A DNA stretch of 64,000 bases, taken from the NCBI GenBank assembly GCA_946811185.2, contig OX328109.1, positions 29,930,129 to 29,994,128 of the forward strand, in the 5' to 3' direction. This DNA is from Hippopus hippopus. Its lineage: Eukaryota > Mollusca > Bivalvia > Cardiida > Cardiidae. The position numbers were made by a program, and so were the translations under genes. The notes below the pieces were generated by a model. It ran no database searches. It saw nothing but the letters and a program-made list of their open reading frames with translations, and was not told where the DNA came from. The number at the start of each line of letters is the position of its first letter. Within the stretch, counting starts at the first letter, position 1. Below are positions 1 through 10,149 of the stretch, piece after piece.

Positions 1-124
1 TGAAACATTTTCCAAAGTAAAGAAAGCGTAACTCATTTTCAGCAGATTCTTTGGACTATTAACAGCCAGTTGTCACCAGACCTTGCCTTCACATCAATTC
101 ATGTCTGTTTTGGCCAGAGTGTTC

Positions 125-344
125 AAACTCTTTACCAGACAACAAAATTTCAGACTTGTAGAAGTTAAAAACACTTGAAGATGGCAAGTTAAACTGTGGC
201 GTGATGGAATTCTTGTGGAGGGGTAGAAAATATTGTGGGAAAAGGAGAAAGTGCTGGTTACCTGTACTTTCTCCATAAGCAATGTTTTCTCAAGGATTTC
301 TTGTCAGGATCATTTAAACATGAGATTGTTTGGTAAAAAGTTAA
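125..344 (-). repeat. Family A piggyBac-like miniature element
   Basis: It starts AACTCTTTACCAGACAACAA and ends TTTGGTAAAAAGTTAA, with the GGGAAAAGGAGAAAGTGCTGG core in between. Orientation is called relative to the copy at 46652. Confidence 0.75.
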
Positions 345-351
345 GCAAATT

Positions 352-408
352 GGACAGTATAGATCCAAGATCAGATTGTGCTTTCCATGCAGTCTAATCT
401 ACTCTGTC
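352..408. repeat. Family D hairpin fragment
   Basis: GGACAGTATAGATCCAAGATC is followed by its imperfect inverse, ending TCTACTCTGTC. This is the hairpin core of the TTAA-flanked family D element seen complete at 40011-40198. Confidence 0.6.
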
Positions 409-460
409 ATCAAAATCACCTCCATCATTTTAAACACTATAGTGTTCACTAAACATTAAA

Positions 461-709
461 TGAGCCATGCACTGTGAAAAGAAGGCTTAATGCATCTGTG
501 AAAGTATAGACTAAGGTCAGCCTGTGCAATCTGCACAGGCTGACCTGGGCCAAAACTTTTCGCTATTGGTCAGTTTTCTGTATGTTCATGGACCAGTCTA
601 CCTCAAGGTTAAAAAAGCGGCTATCATAGATCCATAATTATGTGATGGCTCGATTGGTATAATGCATCATGGAGATGCATTAAGCCCCCTTTTTTCAGAG
701 TGTGGCTCA
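461..709. repeat. Family B foldback element
   Basis: The left end TGAGCCATGCACTGTGAAAA mirrors the right end, which finishes TTTTCAGAGTGTGGCTCA. The GCATC/GATGC block beside each end is also inverted. An internal hairpin, CAGCCTGTGCAATCTGCACAG, sits near 520-545. Confidence 0.75.
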
Positions 710-807
710 TTTGATTTCAGTTTCAAATTTTTGACTCACAGGCAAGTCATCTGATTGGCCTGTTTACTGTGGTTAGGCTGAAATAATTTTTTTTTACATC
801 TTTGCAG

Positions 808-862
808 AAAAACCTCCATGGTATTTGAATAAGAGGGAAAAGATAAAAACAGTGACTGATCC
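808..862 (+). CDS. LENG1: LENG1 exon (PPWY motif)
   Basis: This 55-nt internal exon has acceptor TTTGCAG ending at 807 and donor GTAAGT at 863. It begins with two leftover bases and then reads KPPWYLNKREKIKTVTD. It ends with CC, which the first base T of the next exon completes to Pro. Confidence 0.9.
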
Positions 863-3800
863 GTAAGTTAAAGATCATATACTTAGTCCATACCATAAAC
901 TTGTTGTGATTTGGGTCATGCTCTGTGGAAAGGGGGTGTAATGCATCTGCAAAAAATACTGACCCATGTAAGCCTGTACAGTCCGTGCAGGCTGACATTG
1001 GTGGAAATTTTTTGCCATTGTTAAATTTTCTGCTTGCCAAAGGACCATTCTACTGTATCATTTAATTGTTTTTCAGGAGCAGTTGGTCTGTCATATTTGA
1101 CAGTATGCTTGGCATAATGTAATTTGAAGATGCATTAAACCTCCTTTTCTCAGAGCATATTTCATTTGGTTGTGTTTTGAAGAAACTGATAGTTATTTGT
1201 TCTAAGCACTTGCCCCCTTTCCCGTCAATGGTATCATTGCTGATATGCTTCAAAGACTTTTTTCCTTTACTCTTTCGCCTTTGTATATCTTAAGGTGGTT
1301 GGTTTTTGGGGTAAAATAGTGCTTGACTTTTTTCCTTTACTCTTTCTCCTTTGTATATCTTAAGGTGGTTGGTTTTGGGGTAAAATAGTGCTTGTCGAAG
1401 TAGGTTTAACTTTCAACCAGTTGATCCTGATGTAATTGCTCAAGGCAGGAGGTATTTGAAGGCATTCAGAAGTAGAGGTGATCGATTGACTGATTGATTG
1501 TATGGTGTTCAATGCTGTTTTCAACATTTTCTGCAACTATTTTGTGGCAGCCAATGCTGCCCATGCTTTCTTTGAGCTTTATTTCCAGTACTTCGCACAT
1601 TGTTCTTCCCAAGCCACTGACTGCTTTCCCACATAACCATCATCAAAACGATGATCACTTGTGAGAGAGGAATGAATCCTTTGGCAATGACTATCATCAG
1701 TCATCAGAATGAAGTTTGCTGAGCTGGGGATTTAAACCAGCTACCTCAGTTTTCAAGTTCTGTATGCTACAGACTGTTCTACCAGGGCTTGGCCTAGAAA
1801 TAGAGAAAATTATGGTGCCCAGCATTGTTTTCCACAAAATGTTTACGCCCATATGGGGAACTGGTGGCGACGATAAATAAACGCAAATTCAATCAATCAA
1901 GCATAAGGTAATTTTAGAGTGAACTCATCTCCATCAAAATTCTTAAGTTTTCAATATCTGATGCTCTTTCACAATGCATACTTTGAAAATTTTACTTGTT
2001 TTTATAATTCTAAACAGGGCAAAGGTGAGCACAACTTGAGGTACTTGTATTTTTTGCAGGTACTTAGTATTGCAGATCAAAATTAGACTAAACAGAATGT
2101 CTACTTTGTTAGTGGGTTTAGATTTTTTCTTAAGACGTTCTGGTAAAACAACAGGTTTGAAAATACAACTTTGTGTATCCATTTCCCCAGACTGAAAATG
2201 TCAGTTTTATTCACTTAGATCACTTTTTAACTCTTTACCAGAGGACAAAATAATGGACACATCCAGATTGAAAGCATTTGCAGAAGACAGATTCAGTGTA
2301 GCTTAAAAGACATGTTCTATTTTTCAGCTTAAGAAAACATTGCAGGAAGAGAAAATGCTGGTTACCAGCATTTTCTCCTATTCCAACAATTTTTTCAAAA
2401 GTCTTCCTATATAAAAATATGGTACCGTTTAGTAAATAGTTAAGAAAATGCACAAACTTTGAGATATTGACTCACCTGCATTTGACACCAACTTTAACCT
2501 TTGCAGTCAAGTCAAAGATGAAAAGCTGAAGAAGTCCCTTGACCCACTGGTACAGATGAAAAGTTATGTCGAAAGAGCAGAAAAATACAAACATGGCCAC
2601 AGAGACAAGGTATGACTACGTGGAACAGGATAAATAATTGCCCTTTACCAAAGGATGTTTTTTTTGTTTTTTTTTAACAACCCCCTACAATGGGGGAATA
2701 GGGAGTAGTGCTTATAGCCATTATTTTCTCCTTTCTCCCACAATTATGTTCTATTAACTAAATCCTTTACCACATGAGAAAATTTTAGACCCAACCAAAT
2801 TAGAACCATTTGCAGACAACAAAATATCACTCAAATTATTGTATTTCTGTAAAAAGATAGAAAAAATTGTTGTAAAAAGGAGAATGTGCTGGTTCTTTGA
2901 CAGGATAGAAAATATTGTTGGAAAAAGATACAATGCTGGAAACCAGCATTTTCTACTTTTCCCACAATGTTTTCAAAGGCTTTCTCAGCTAGGATCATTA
3001 AAACTTGGGATTGTGTAGAGTAGGGTTAAAGAAAAATAGCTTTATTTTAGCTACATTTTATTTGTTGTCTTCAAATGTTTTGCACATTGACAGGTCTAAA
3101 ATTTTGTTGCTTGGTGAAAGAGCTACATGTAAGTAACCCTTTACCAAACAATGCCATGTTTTAACAACCCAAAGGAATACAGCCTTGGAAACATAGTGGG
3201 AAAAGGAGAAAATGCTGGTTACCAGCATTTTCTCCTTTTCCCACGATGTTTTCTACCCTATCAAAGATTTTCTGTTCAGTTGTACCACCTTTGAATTCAG
3301 TGTCTAGGGATACTTTCAATTTGGGAGTGTCTGAAATTTGTGTTTATACCCTCCACCAAGTAGAAAGGGGGTATACTGGTTTCACCATGTCTATCTGTCT
3401 GTCAATCCCTCCGTCTGTAAACTTTTTAGTTCCTGTGCTCTAACTCAAAAGCTAATTGACCTAGGACCCTGAAACTTCTTACAAGTTTTGCTCATGACCC
3501 AAGGAAGTGCCCTATTGCTTTTGGGTCTTATGGGTTGAAGGTCTAGGTTACTGGTGAACTTTGCTTGAAAAAATAGTTTCTGTGCTCTAACTCAATAGCT
3601 GTTTGACTTAGGACCCTGAAACTTTGTACAAGTGTTGGTCATGATCCAAGGAGGTGCCCTATTGCTTTTGGGTCACATGGGTCAAGGTCACTGGTAAAAT
3701 TTATACAAGTGTTGCCCATGAGCCAAGGAGAAGTCCCGTTGTTTTTGTCTCACAAGGGTCAACGGTCAAGGTCACGGGTGATCTTTGTTTTGAATAGCAT

Positions 3801-5321
3801 TTCCGTTCTCTGACTGTTCTGCTTCAGTGACAAGGTGCTTGGGGGGGGGTGGGGGGTATTTGTCCGATTTGCGACAGTTCGGGAAAGGATTGAAGATTAA
3901 ACAGTTTCCTATACTTTTATTTTCTTGAATTGTCCAAAAGTATTGCTGAAATACTGAGTGAAGAAAAGTGTGGATAAATAATTGAGGATGAAATTTCTTT
4001 TTTGAACTGAGTCTGAAAATTGAACTAAAAGCAAATAAGATGAGACCTACTGGCAACCTAAATATTTGTAAATCCATAAATATCGTAAGAGTTTTATTAG
4101 TATCTGATATTTGCTCCACAGCTATAAGCCATCTATAGATCTTCAAAAGCTTGGGTTCATACACTTAAAAGTTGTGTAAATTACTTACTTTTCAAAATTG
4201 TGCAATTTATGTTCAGCTAAGCCCTGGTAGCACAATAGGTAGCATACAGGGAGTCACTGGTTCGATCCTCGGCTCGACCAATTTCTTTCCCGAAGATCGA
4301 TGATTGTCAATGCGACCAGATTCATTACTCTCTCACCGCTGATCATTGTTTCTACAATGATTATTTGGGAAAGCAGTCAGTAGCTTGAAAAGAGTATTGT
4401 GCAAAACACTAGTAAAAGAAACTCCAGGAAAGCAGGGATAGGTGCACTGGCTGCCATGATATAACTGAAATATTGTTGAAATGGTATTAAAACACCATGC
4501 AATCATGCAATCAACCAAACAACAGCACTTAACCAAATTGAGAGCATTTGCAGACAAAAATTTAAACTTGACTCAGAGATTGAAATTTGTCTTAGAAAGA
4601 GTAGAAAACATTATGAGAAAAGGAGAAAATGCTGGTAACTAGCATTTATTTTCTTTTCCGACAATATTTTTCAAAGGCCTCTTTCTCAGGGTCATGCAAA
4701 CTCAGGATTGTGTGGTAAAGAACTTAAACAATACAGTTTGAAAGGGCTTTAAAATACACAAAGAATGATGCTGGTGTTGAGAGGAAATCACAATGATAGA
4801 GCATGAAACTTGGAAGGGGGTGGAGGGGCCCTTAACCCTTTACCAAACAGTTCTGAGTTTTATTTGACTTGAAGAAAACTTACATAAAAATGATGGGAAA
4901 AGGGAAAACGCTGGTAAGAGAAAAATCTCTATATGTTTGGACCATTCATCATCTGAAAATGCTTTAAATTTGGAAAAGTTTAAAATTAAATACTGTTGTA
5001 GGAAGTTAAAGGGATCAGGATAAGTTTTTATATATTCATATTCTATAGGAGAAACACAGCAGCCAGAAGCACAAGAAGAAGAAGAAAAACAAGGATAAAG
5101 AGAAGGAGAAAGAGAAAAGCTCATCAAAAACTATCGAACAGCTTAGAGCTGAAAGACTGAAAAGAGAGCAGGAGGAAAGAAAAAGAACACAGGAAATGTT
5201 GAACAATAAAAAGAAACCACAGAAATCACATCAGTTAGATGAACCAATTGATGAAAGGCAGAGGGGATACAACTCTGTGTTTAACCCAGATTTAGTGAGA
5301 AGGCCTAGAGAGAAATATTGA
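808..5321 (+). CDS. LENG1: LENG1 homolog, 3' portion (three exons, 5' end off window)
   Basis: Three exons (808-862, 2507-2609, 5049-5321) join in frame with consensus splice sites and encode the C-terminal part of a small, highly charged protein. Seen: a PPWY motif near the start, then DEKLKKSLDPLVQMK, a Lys/Glu-rich low-complexity stretch, IEQLRAERLKREQEE, and finally RQRGYNSVFNPDLVRRPRE followed by a stop. Human LENG1 has the same order of blocks: PPWY, DEKIKSRLDPL, LDQLRAERLRRE and RRRYNSQFNPQLARRPR at the C terminus. The N-terminal CIR-type domain expected for the family must lie on exons left of base 1. LENG1-family proteins are reported as nuclear and are associated with splicing factors; their precise role is unclear. 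Introns of 1.6 and 2.4 kb are packed with family A, B and SINE repeats. No clear AATAAA lies close after the stop. Confidence 0.93.
912..1164. repeat. Family B foldback element
   Basis: The ends resemble the copy at 461-709 (GGTCATGCTCTGTGGAAAGG on the left). The copy is degraded and lies in the LENG1 intron. Confidence 0.65.
1255..1394. repeat. Direct tandem duplication of about 69 bp
   Basis: The stretch GACTTTTTTCCTTTACTCTT through AAAATAGTGCTT occurs twice head to tail with only a few differences, which indicates a recent local duplication inside the LENG1 intron. Confidence 0.85.
1483..1797 (-). repeat. tRNA-derived SINE (family S)
   Basis: On the - strand it opens GCCAAGCCCTGGTAGAACAG (A-box-like) and has a B-box-like TGGTTTAAATCCC. 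It ends in an AATCAATCAGTCAATC tail, read as TGATTGATTG on the + strand at the left edge. Confidence 0.75.
2227..2443 (-). repeat. Family A piggyBac-like miniature element
   Basis: It starts TTAACTCTTTACCAGAGGAC and ends AGTAAATAGTTAA. The core AAAATGCTGGTTACCAGCAT is palindromic. It lies just upstream of LENG1 exon 2507. Confidence 0.8.
2507..2609 (+). CDS. LENG1: LENG1 exon (DEKLKKSLDPL block)
   Basis: This 103-nt exon has acceptor TTTGCAG ending at 2506 and donor GTATGA at 2610. One base completes the preceding Pro codon, and 34 codons follow, including QVKDEKLKKSLDPLVQMK. It ends on a codon boundary (...GHRDK), which fits the next exon starting GAG. Confidence 0.93.
2758..3029 (-). repeat. 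Family A element with duplicated core
   Basis: It starts CTAAATCCTTTACCACATGAG and ends GTAGGGTTAA. It is longer than usual because the AAAGGAGAATGTGCTGG segment appears twice. Confidence 0.65.
3134..3335 (+). repeat. Family A element, 3' truncated, with perfect core palindrome
   Basis: It starts GTAACCCTTTACCAAACAAT. The core at 3196-3244 is a perfect 49-nt palindrome of two 24-nt arms around a single T. The right part is cut off by the next repeat. A 3' fragment of another copy lies at about 3035-3122. Confidence 0.8.
3340..3880. repeat. Repeat with TCTG tract and tandem 'gaccctgaaact' units
   Basis: It starts ACCCTCCACCAAGTAGAAAG, followed by TCTGTCTGTC. Two to three units of about 120 bp follow, each with CTCTAACTCAA, GACCCTGAAACT and GGGTCACATGGGTCAAGGTC. 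It ends near a G-run (3841-3856). A second copy lies at about 47440-47880. Confidence 0.7.
4222..4515 (+). repeat. tRNA-derived SINE (family S)
   Basis: The head reads GCCCTGGTAGCACAATAGG (A-box-like) and CTGGTTCGATCCTCGGCTC (clear B box, GGTTCGATCC). The tail reads AAACACCATGCAATC with CAATCAACC repeats. The tRNA-like part does not fold as a functional tRNA, so it is a SINE and not a tRNA gene. Confidence 0.8.
4530..4727 (-). repeat. Family A element, left end lost against a SINE
   Basis: The copy retains GAGAGCATTTGCAGAC and the core AAAGGAGAAAATGCTGGTAA, and ends TGTGTGGTAAAGAACTTAA. Its left terminus is missing where the SINE tail stops. Confidence 0.7.
4832..5000 (+). repeat. Family A element, degraded
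   Basis: It starts TTAACCCTTTACCAAACAGT and keeps GGGAAAAGGGAAAACGCTGG, but the right arm of the palindrome is gone. It stops close to the LENG1 terminal exon acceptor. Confidence 0.6.
5049..5321 (+). CDS. LENG1: LENG1 terminal exon
   Basis: The acceptor TTCTATAG ends at 5048. The exon has 90 codons and a TGA stop at 5319-5321. It holds a basic run of repeated K and KE residues, then the conserved IEQLRAERLKREQEE helix, and ends with GYNSVFNPDLVRRPREKY. A family A miniature element ends about 50 bases upstream of the acceptor. Confidence 0.95.
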   Translation, partial: EKHSSQKHKKKKKNKDKEKEKEKSSSKTIEQLRAERLKREQEERKRTQEMLNNKKKPQKSHQLDEPIDERQRGYNSVFNPDLVRRPREKY

Positions 5322-5795
5322 AATCACAGTTCTAACTTTGGGAGTCACATATTCTATTTATATCTAAATGACTAGTGCTCTAGGACAATGGAGTTTAATG
5401 CATCGGCATAAGCATAAAGTATTGATGCAGGTCAAGTACAGGCTAACCTGGATCTAAACTGTCTTCTATTGGTAAAACTTCTGCGTTTGAAGGGACTTTT
5501 ACTACAGTGCGATTGAACCGGTTTTGACAGAGTGGATTTGTACTAAGCAATGACTGATTTATAATTGTTTCCTGTTCTGTGTATAACTTTTTGGGTGTTG
5601 GAGCACAGTAGAATATTAAAAAAATTTGGCTAAAGGAGATGTTGCTCATAATGAAAGTGATTTTTGTTCATAACATGCAATGTTTCCTGCTCTCTTAAAG
5701 ACAAATCCACTTATTTGAGCCACACTCAATTTGTTATCAATGCTTTCAGTATGGGCTGATCTATTTTTTTTTTTTTTCTGATACATATTTAAGTG
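5322..5795. other. LENG1 downstream sequence
   Basis: This is the presumed 3' UTR and downstream flank. A fragment of family B (GTTTAATGCATCGGC, AGGCTAACCTGGATC) lies at about 5384-5460. No close AATAAA was seen. Confidence 0.4.
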
Positions 5796-6007
5796 TTAAT
5801 CCTTTACCTTATAATTCTGAGTTTTAACGTTTTGAAAACATTGTGGGAAAAGGAGAAAATGCTGGTATCCAGCATTTTCTCCTTTTGCCGCAATGTTTTC
5901 TACCCTTCCAAGGGTGAATTTCTATTTTTGAGTCACATTTATTTCGTAGTCTGCAAATGCTCTCAATTTTGGAAAGTCTAAAATTTTATTGTTTGGTAAA
6001 GAGTTAA
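5796..6007 (+). repeat. Family A piggyBac-like miniature element
   Basis: This is a full-length copy: TTAATCCTTTACCTTATAAT at the left, a core palindrome at about 5835-5900, and GTTTGGTAAAGAGTTAA at the right. Confidence 0.85.
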
Positions 6008-6297
6008 GTCATGGGAATTGTAATCAGTTTGACTGTCCAAAGTTCTATCCACAGTGGTGTTGTTGGAAATGTCCACCAACAAGGAGTTTCTGTTGTTGAT
6101 CCTATTCATGAAGCTGTAGAAACATGAGTTATTATTTGCTTTATTCAATCATTCTGTTGAAAGTTGGGCCCCCTTACTGTGCAAACCTAGATGAAACACC
6201 ACAAAGTGGAGCACATACACAATGGGATTGATGAAATACTACTCTAGTCTGGTTTGGGCCAAGTACAATTTAGTGCTCCTTCGAGTCTAATACATAT

Positions 6298-6560
6298 GAA
6301 CCATGCTCTTGCAAAAGGGGGCTTCACGCATTTCTGTGGAGTTTTGTACCAAGCAAGAGATCACATAATTATAGATCCATAAAATCCATTTTGTCAAACA
6401 ACTGACAGAATCATGGGGTAGACTGCTCCATTGACATGCAGAAAATTGACCTAAAGCAAAAAGTTTCAATCTATGCCAGCCTGCACTGACTGCACAGGCT
6501 GACATGGGTCAATACTTTCTGCAGATGCATTAAGCCTCCTTTTCACAAAGCATGGCTTGT
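6298..6560. repeat. Family B foldback element
   Basis: The left end GAACCATGCTCTTGCAAAAG mirrors the right end, which finishes CACAAAGCATGGCTTG. The hairpin CAGCCTGCACTGACTGCACAG lies near 6478. Confidence 0.7.
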
Positions 6561-7540
6561 ACGTTTCATATCAGTATGAGCATTGTGAAACATCATCACA
6601 ACGGCCCTATGTAACTCAAGATCAAAATGTATTTACTAACATGGCGATAGATAATTGGCCACATTGAATTCAGTGTCTACAACTGCTTTCAATATGGACA
6701 AGTCGGAACTTTTGTTGACTACCAGAGAGTTGATACAGGTCTCTCAAGTCAGAGAAAAAATGCCATCTACTCTTTCAAATAAGAATTTCAAGAATGGTAG
6801 GTGAATTGAATCCCATGAAAAAAGTAAATAAACAGTCTGTTGATGCAGAACTGGATGAAATCTGTATTTTGTACCTTGCTAAACATGTAGATTTTTTAAC
6901 TTTTACACAGCAAAGTAAATTTGATTTTTTTCTTTAGGTCTGAAAATACAATTCCACTTCAAGTGAAGATACCACTTTGGTCATATTCTAGGATCAAGTA
7001 ACAGAAAGTATAGATCAAATTCAATGTTTTTTTTTTTTTAATCTGATTTTGATCTGAATCTGCTGTCTACAAAATCTACTTTAAAACCAATGGTATTGAA
7101 TGTAGTTAGACTAAAATTTACATCATTTCAGTTGATATTGTCATATTCAGGGAGTAAAAGGGGCTGTTGCAGCCAGAACAGATGGAAATTAGTTTCAATG
7201 AATTTGACTGTGCAATATTTTGTTTAAAAATTCAGACCAAAACAGCTTGGAACATGTAATACATTGTATTTGGAATTTTTCAGTCTCTACAAACATCCAG
7301 TTTTGTCACTAGCATAAGGATAAGGGACATAATTCCACTTTACAGACTTTGCAATGAATTTCTTGTCCATTGATCTGTCATTATGGAAAATGTTTATAGA
7401 TAAGAAATAAAAAAATACATGGACTATCTATGGGCATTCCAGCAGAGATCATGGCAAGTACACGACTGTATGATTGGCAATATCTATGTATTAAACAAAT
7501 TTGCAGTTGTATGTTGGAGATAGGAAGTCAAAATACTTAT
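6561..7540. other. Gene-free stretch, nothing recognised
   Basis: This is AT-rich sequence with short poly-T runs. I see no convincing exon, repeat terminus or RNA gene here. Confidence 0.4.
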
Positions 7541-7789
7541 TTAACTCTTTACCAAATGACACAATTTCAGACTTGTCCAAATTAAAAGCATTGCTGCTCA
7601 AATTATTTAGAAATCTGTGGAAAGGGTAGAAAACAATGTGGGAAAACCTTTTATTTCAGGGATGGGGATGAAAACATTGCGGGAAAAGGAGAAAATGCTG
7701 GTTACCAGCATCTTCTCCTTTTTCCCACAATATTTTCAAAAGCCTTCTACTTCTGGGTAATTAAATCTTGAGATTGTGTGGTGAAGGGA
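7541..7789 (-). repeat. Family A piggyBac-like miniature element
   Basis: It starts TTAACTCTTTACCAAATGAC. The core GGAAAAGGAGAAAATGCTGG lies at about 7680, and the right end is TGTGTGGTGAAGGG. The half-core is partly duplicated (GTGGGAAAACC at about 7638). Confidence 0.75.
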
Positions 7790-7820
7790 TATTTGATCTA
7801 TTATGGATGAGAGGCAGTGG

Positions 7821-8751
7821 CTAGGATTTCACAGTTGCTGTTTGCCTGTCCTTGTACAAAACATTTATCGGTCCATCTTGCTGAAATGTTTTGCCCCGAA
7901 TTCCAAGGTGGTTGACGTCCAAAGTAATGTGCTTCAGCTTTTCACGTCTAAAACTGGTGGCATCTTTGAGATCAACAGTCATAACAGTGTGACACTGAGA
8001 TATTGTTTTATCATTATTACTGCCATTGTTCGAATGTGATAAAGGAAATCTTGTGATCCGTTCTTTCGATGATGAGAGGTCATTCACTCGTTCACAAGGC
8101 TTGAACTTTTTCCCATAAATATGATGAGGAGGAGTCTGAGGTTTCTGGCTGAATTAACCAGCTGCAAAACATAACATATGGGGATGATTTTCCTCCATGT
8201 TTAGTTCTTGTTTTTGCAGAATGATTTGACTGTGTTACAGTACTACCCACAATAAGATTACCCGGCACTGTGCAGCTGTGAAAGGTTGAAGCTCGTTGAA
8301 TATTTTGTGTCTGTTGTGTTTTAACTTCATTGGACCATTTGGGCTTAGTTTCACCATTGCCTGGTTTAACAAATCTGCACTGCCCACTCTTAGAGGCCTG
8401 GCTCCCAGTCTTGGAGTGCAAGCTGGGAATAAGTTGTTTTCACCAGTGTTGATGATTCGGGTACCAAATCGTCTTTCTTTCAATTCATCAATTTAAATTT
8501 GTAAATTTTTTCCAGGTAATGGTGGGGTCATTAAGTTCAATTAATACTGATTCAATTCAATGTGATTCTGCTGGTACTGGTCTAGCTTGTCAGTTTGAAT
8601 GAGTTCGGGAACCATACACTCTCTGACTGGTGCTAGATTTAGAGTTTTTCCTCAATCCCTCATTGAGACTGGTTTAATGTCAACATGTCCTTCCTCATTA
8701 CTATCTTCATCTTCTGATTTACTCTTCTCATTTTCTTCTCTGGATCTGGAA
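7821..8751 (-). pseudogene. Frameshifted coding remnant, family not recognised
   Basis: On the - strand a strong acceptor (CTTTCCCTTCCCTTTGCAG) precedes base 8751. After it, protein-like sequence runs for about 0.9 kb but changes frame several times. Segments seen, in order: SRSREENEKSKSEDEDSNEE...SMRD followed by a stop; RKNSKSSTSQRVYGSR; DKLDQYQQNHIELNQY; ELKERRFGTRIINTGENN...TPRLGARPLRVG; then SGQCRFVKPGNGETKPKW; and a last block from QKPQTPPHHIYGKKFKPCER to a stop at 7821 (...YKDRQTATVKS). The composition is polar, Ser/Asn/Lys-rich and largely disordered, typical of a nuclear protein. Either this is a decayed final exon or retrocopy, or the assembly carries several small indels. No family was recognised. 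Confidence 0.45.
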
Positions 8752-8802
8752 CTGCAAAGGGAAGGGAAAGATTTTATGGATATCTAATCTTGACCTTATC
8801 AA

Positions 8803-9030
8803 TTGACTTTCTCCATGCAATCCTGAGTTTTAATGTTCTAGAGGAAGGTTTTTGAAAACACTTTGAGAAAAGAAAATTGCTGGTAAGCAGCTTTTTCTCC
8901 TTTTTCCATTATGTTTTCTACCCTTACAGTTTACCAAAAAAAAAATCATTTGAGTCACATTAAAGATGTCAACTGCAAATGTTTTCAATTTTAAGAAGAG
9001 TAAGCTTCAGTTGTTTGGTAAAGATGTAAC
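8803..9030 (+). repeat. Family A piggyBac-like miniature element
   Basis: Diverged ends: GACTTTCTCCATGCAATCCT on the left and GTTTGGTAAAGATGTAA on the right. The core hairpin is imperfect. Confidence 0.65.
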
Positions 9031-9037
9031 ATACAAT

Positions 9038-9284
9038 TGAGCAATGCTTCGTGAAAAGGGGGTTTGATGCAATTGCAAAAAGTATCGTCCAGTCTGTGCA
9101 GGCTGACCTGTGTCAAAATTTGTTACTTTCCGTAAAATTTCCTGCATGTCCAAGGACCACTCTACCACATCCAGTTGGTTCTTAGACAAAATCAATTTTA
9201 TGGATCCACAATTATGTCATGACTTGCTTGGTATAGTGCATCATGGAGATGCATCAAGCTCCCTTTTCCGACAGCATGGCTCAA
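9038..9284. repeat. Family B foldback element
   Basis: The left end TGAGCAATGCTTCGTGAAAA mirrors the right end, which finishes CCGACAGCATGGCTCA. It follows a family A copy directly. Confidence 0.75.
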
Positions 9285-9407
9285 GTGTATGTTATATCTT
9301 TACAAACACTCAATATTTAATGCTTGGCATGCTAAGAGCAGCATAAACTTTTACAGACAGTGTAGATGAAGATCTGACTGCACAGATCATTGATTTCCAC
9401 TGTTACA

Positions 9408-9662
9408 TGGCCTGCAACATGCGAAAAGGGGCATTCAGACATTTGTGTAGAGTGTCATCTCTGATCAGCCTGTGCAGTCCGCACAGGCTGATCCGAGATG
9501 GCACTTTACCACTAAATTAGATTTTGTTCTTGAGTAGACTTGCACAAAAAAGAAAATTAAATAAAAACGGAAAGTGTCCTTTAGGATTAGCCTGCGCAGG
9601 CTGATCCAAGACGACACTTTATGCAAATGTCCAAATGCCCCTTTTGGCATGTTGCAGGCCAT
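9408..9662. repeat. Family C foldback element
   Basis: The terminal inverted repeats ATGGCCTGCAACATGC (left) and GCATGTTGCAGGCCAT (right) pair perfectly over 16 bp and continue with one mismatch through AAAAGGGGCATT. An internal hairpin, CAGCCTGTGCAGTCCGCACA, resembles the family B core, so the two families look related. Confidence 0.85.
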
Positions 9663-9769
9663 ATTTTGAGACAGATTCTGAGAAGAGCCTTTATACTGCT
9701 CAAAGCTGGTGTAGTCAACAGACCACAATAGATGACAACTACAAATAAGAACAAATGAATTGTGTTTCT

Positions 9770-9995
9770 CTGAAAGGATAGAAAACAGTGTGGGAAAAGG
9801 AGAAAATACTGGTTACCAGCACTTCCTCTTCTACCATAATGTTTTCATTGAGAGCACTGGGTTTTTCATGGCAGTGTCTTTGGACAAGACACTCAAGAGT
9901 CCTAGCCTAGTACTGGTGAAACCAAGGACATATACCAGCTTACGCTGTGATATTACAGGTCTAATGTTCAAAGTGGCATAAAACACCATTCAGTC
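9770..9995 (+). repeat. Family A fragment followed by SINE fragment
   Basis: At 9770-9848 a family A core occurs (GTGGGAAAAGGAGAAAATAC). It is followed by a SINE tail region at 9850-9995 (GTCTTTGGACAAGACACTCA ... AAAACACCATTCAGTCAATG). Confidence 0.6.
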
Positions 9996-10149
9996 AATGA
10001 GTTGTTCTATACAGGGTATAGAATAAGAAAAGGGAAATAAATTCCAGTATCTATAATCTTTCACACATAGTGACAAAGACTATTATCACACTTAAATAAA
10101 TCTGATTAAAGTATTAATTCCAACCCAGGCATGAATATTTTACACTTGT

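Noticed and set aside
3772..4164. 130-codon open frame on the - strand
   Set aside because: It starts within repeat sequence around the G-run and lies inside the LENG1 intron on the opposite strand. Its composition is that of AT-rich intron DNA.
4222..4285. Possible tRNA gene
   Set aside because: A- and B-box-like motifs are present, but no intact cloverleaf forms and the same unit recurs with a common body and tail, so it is the head of a SINE.
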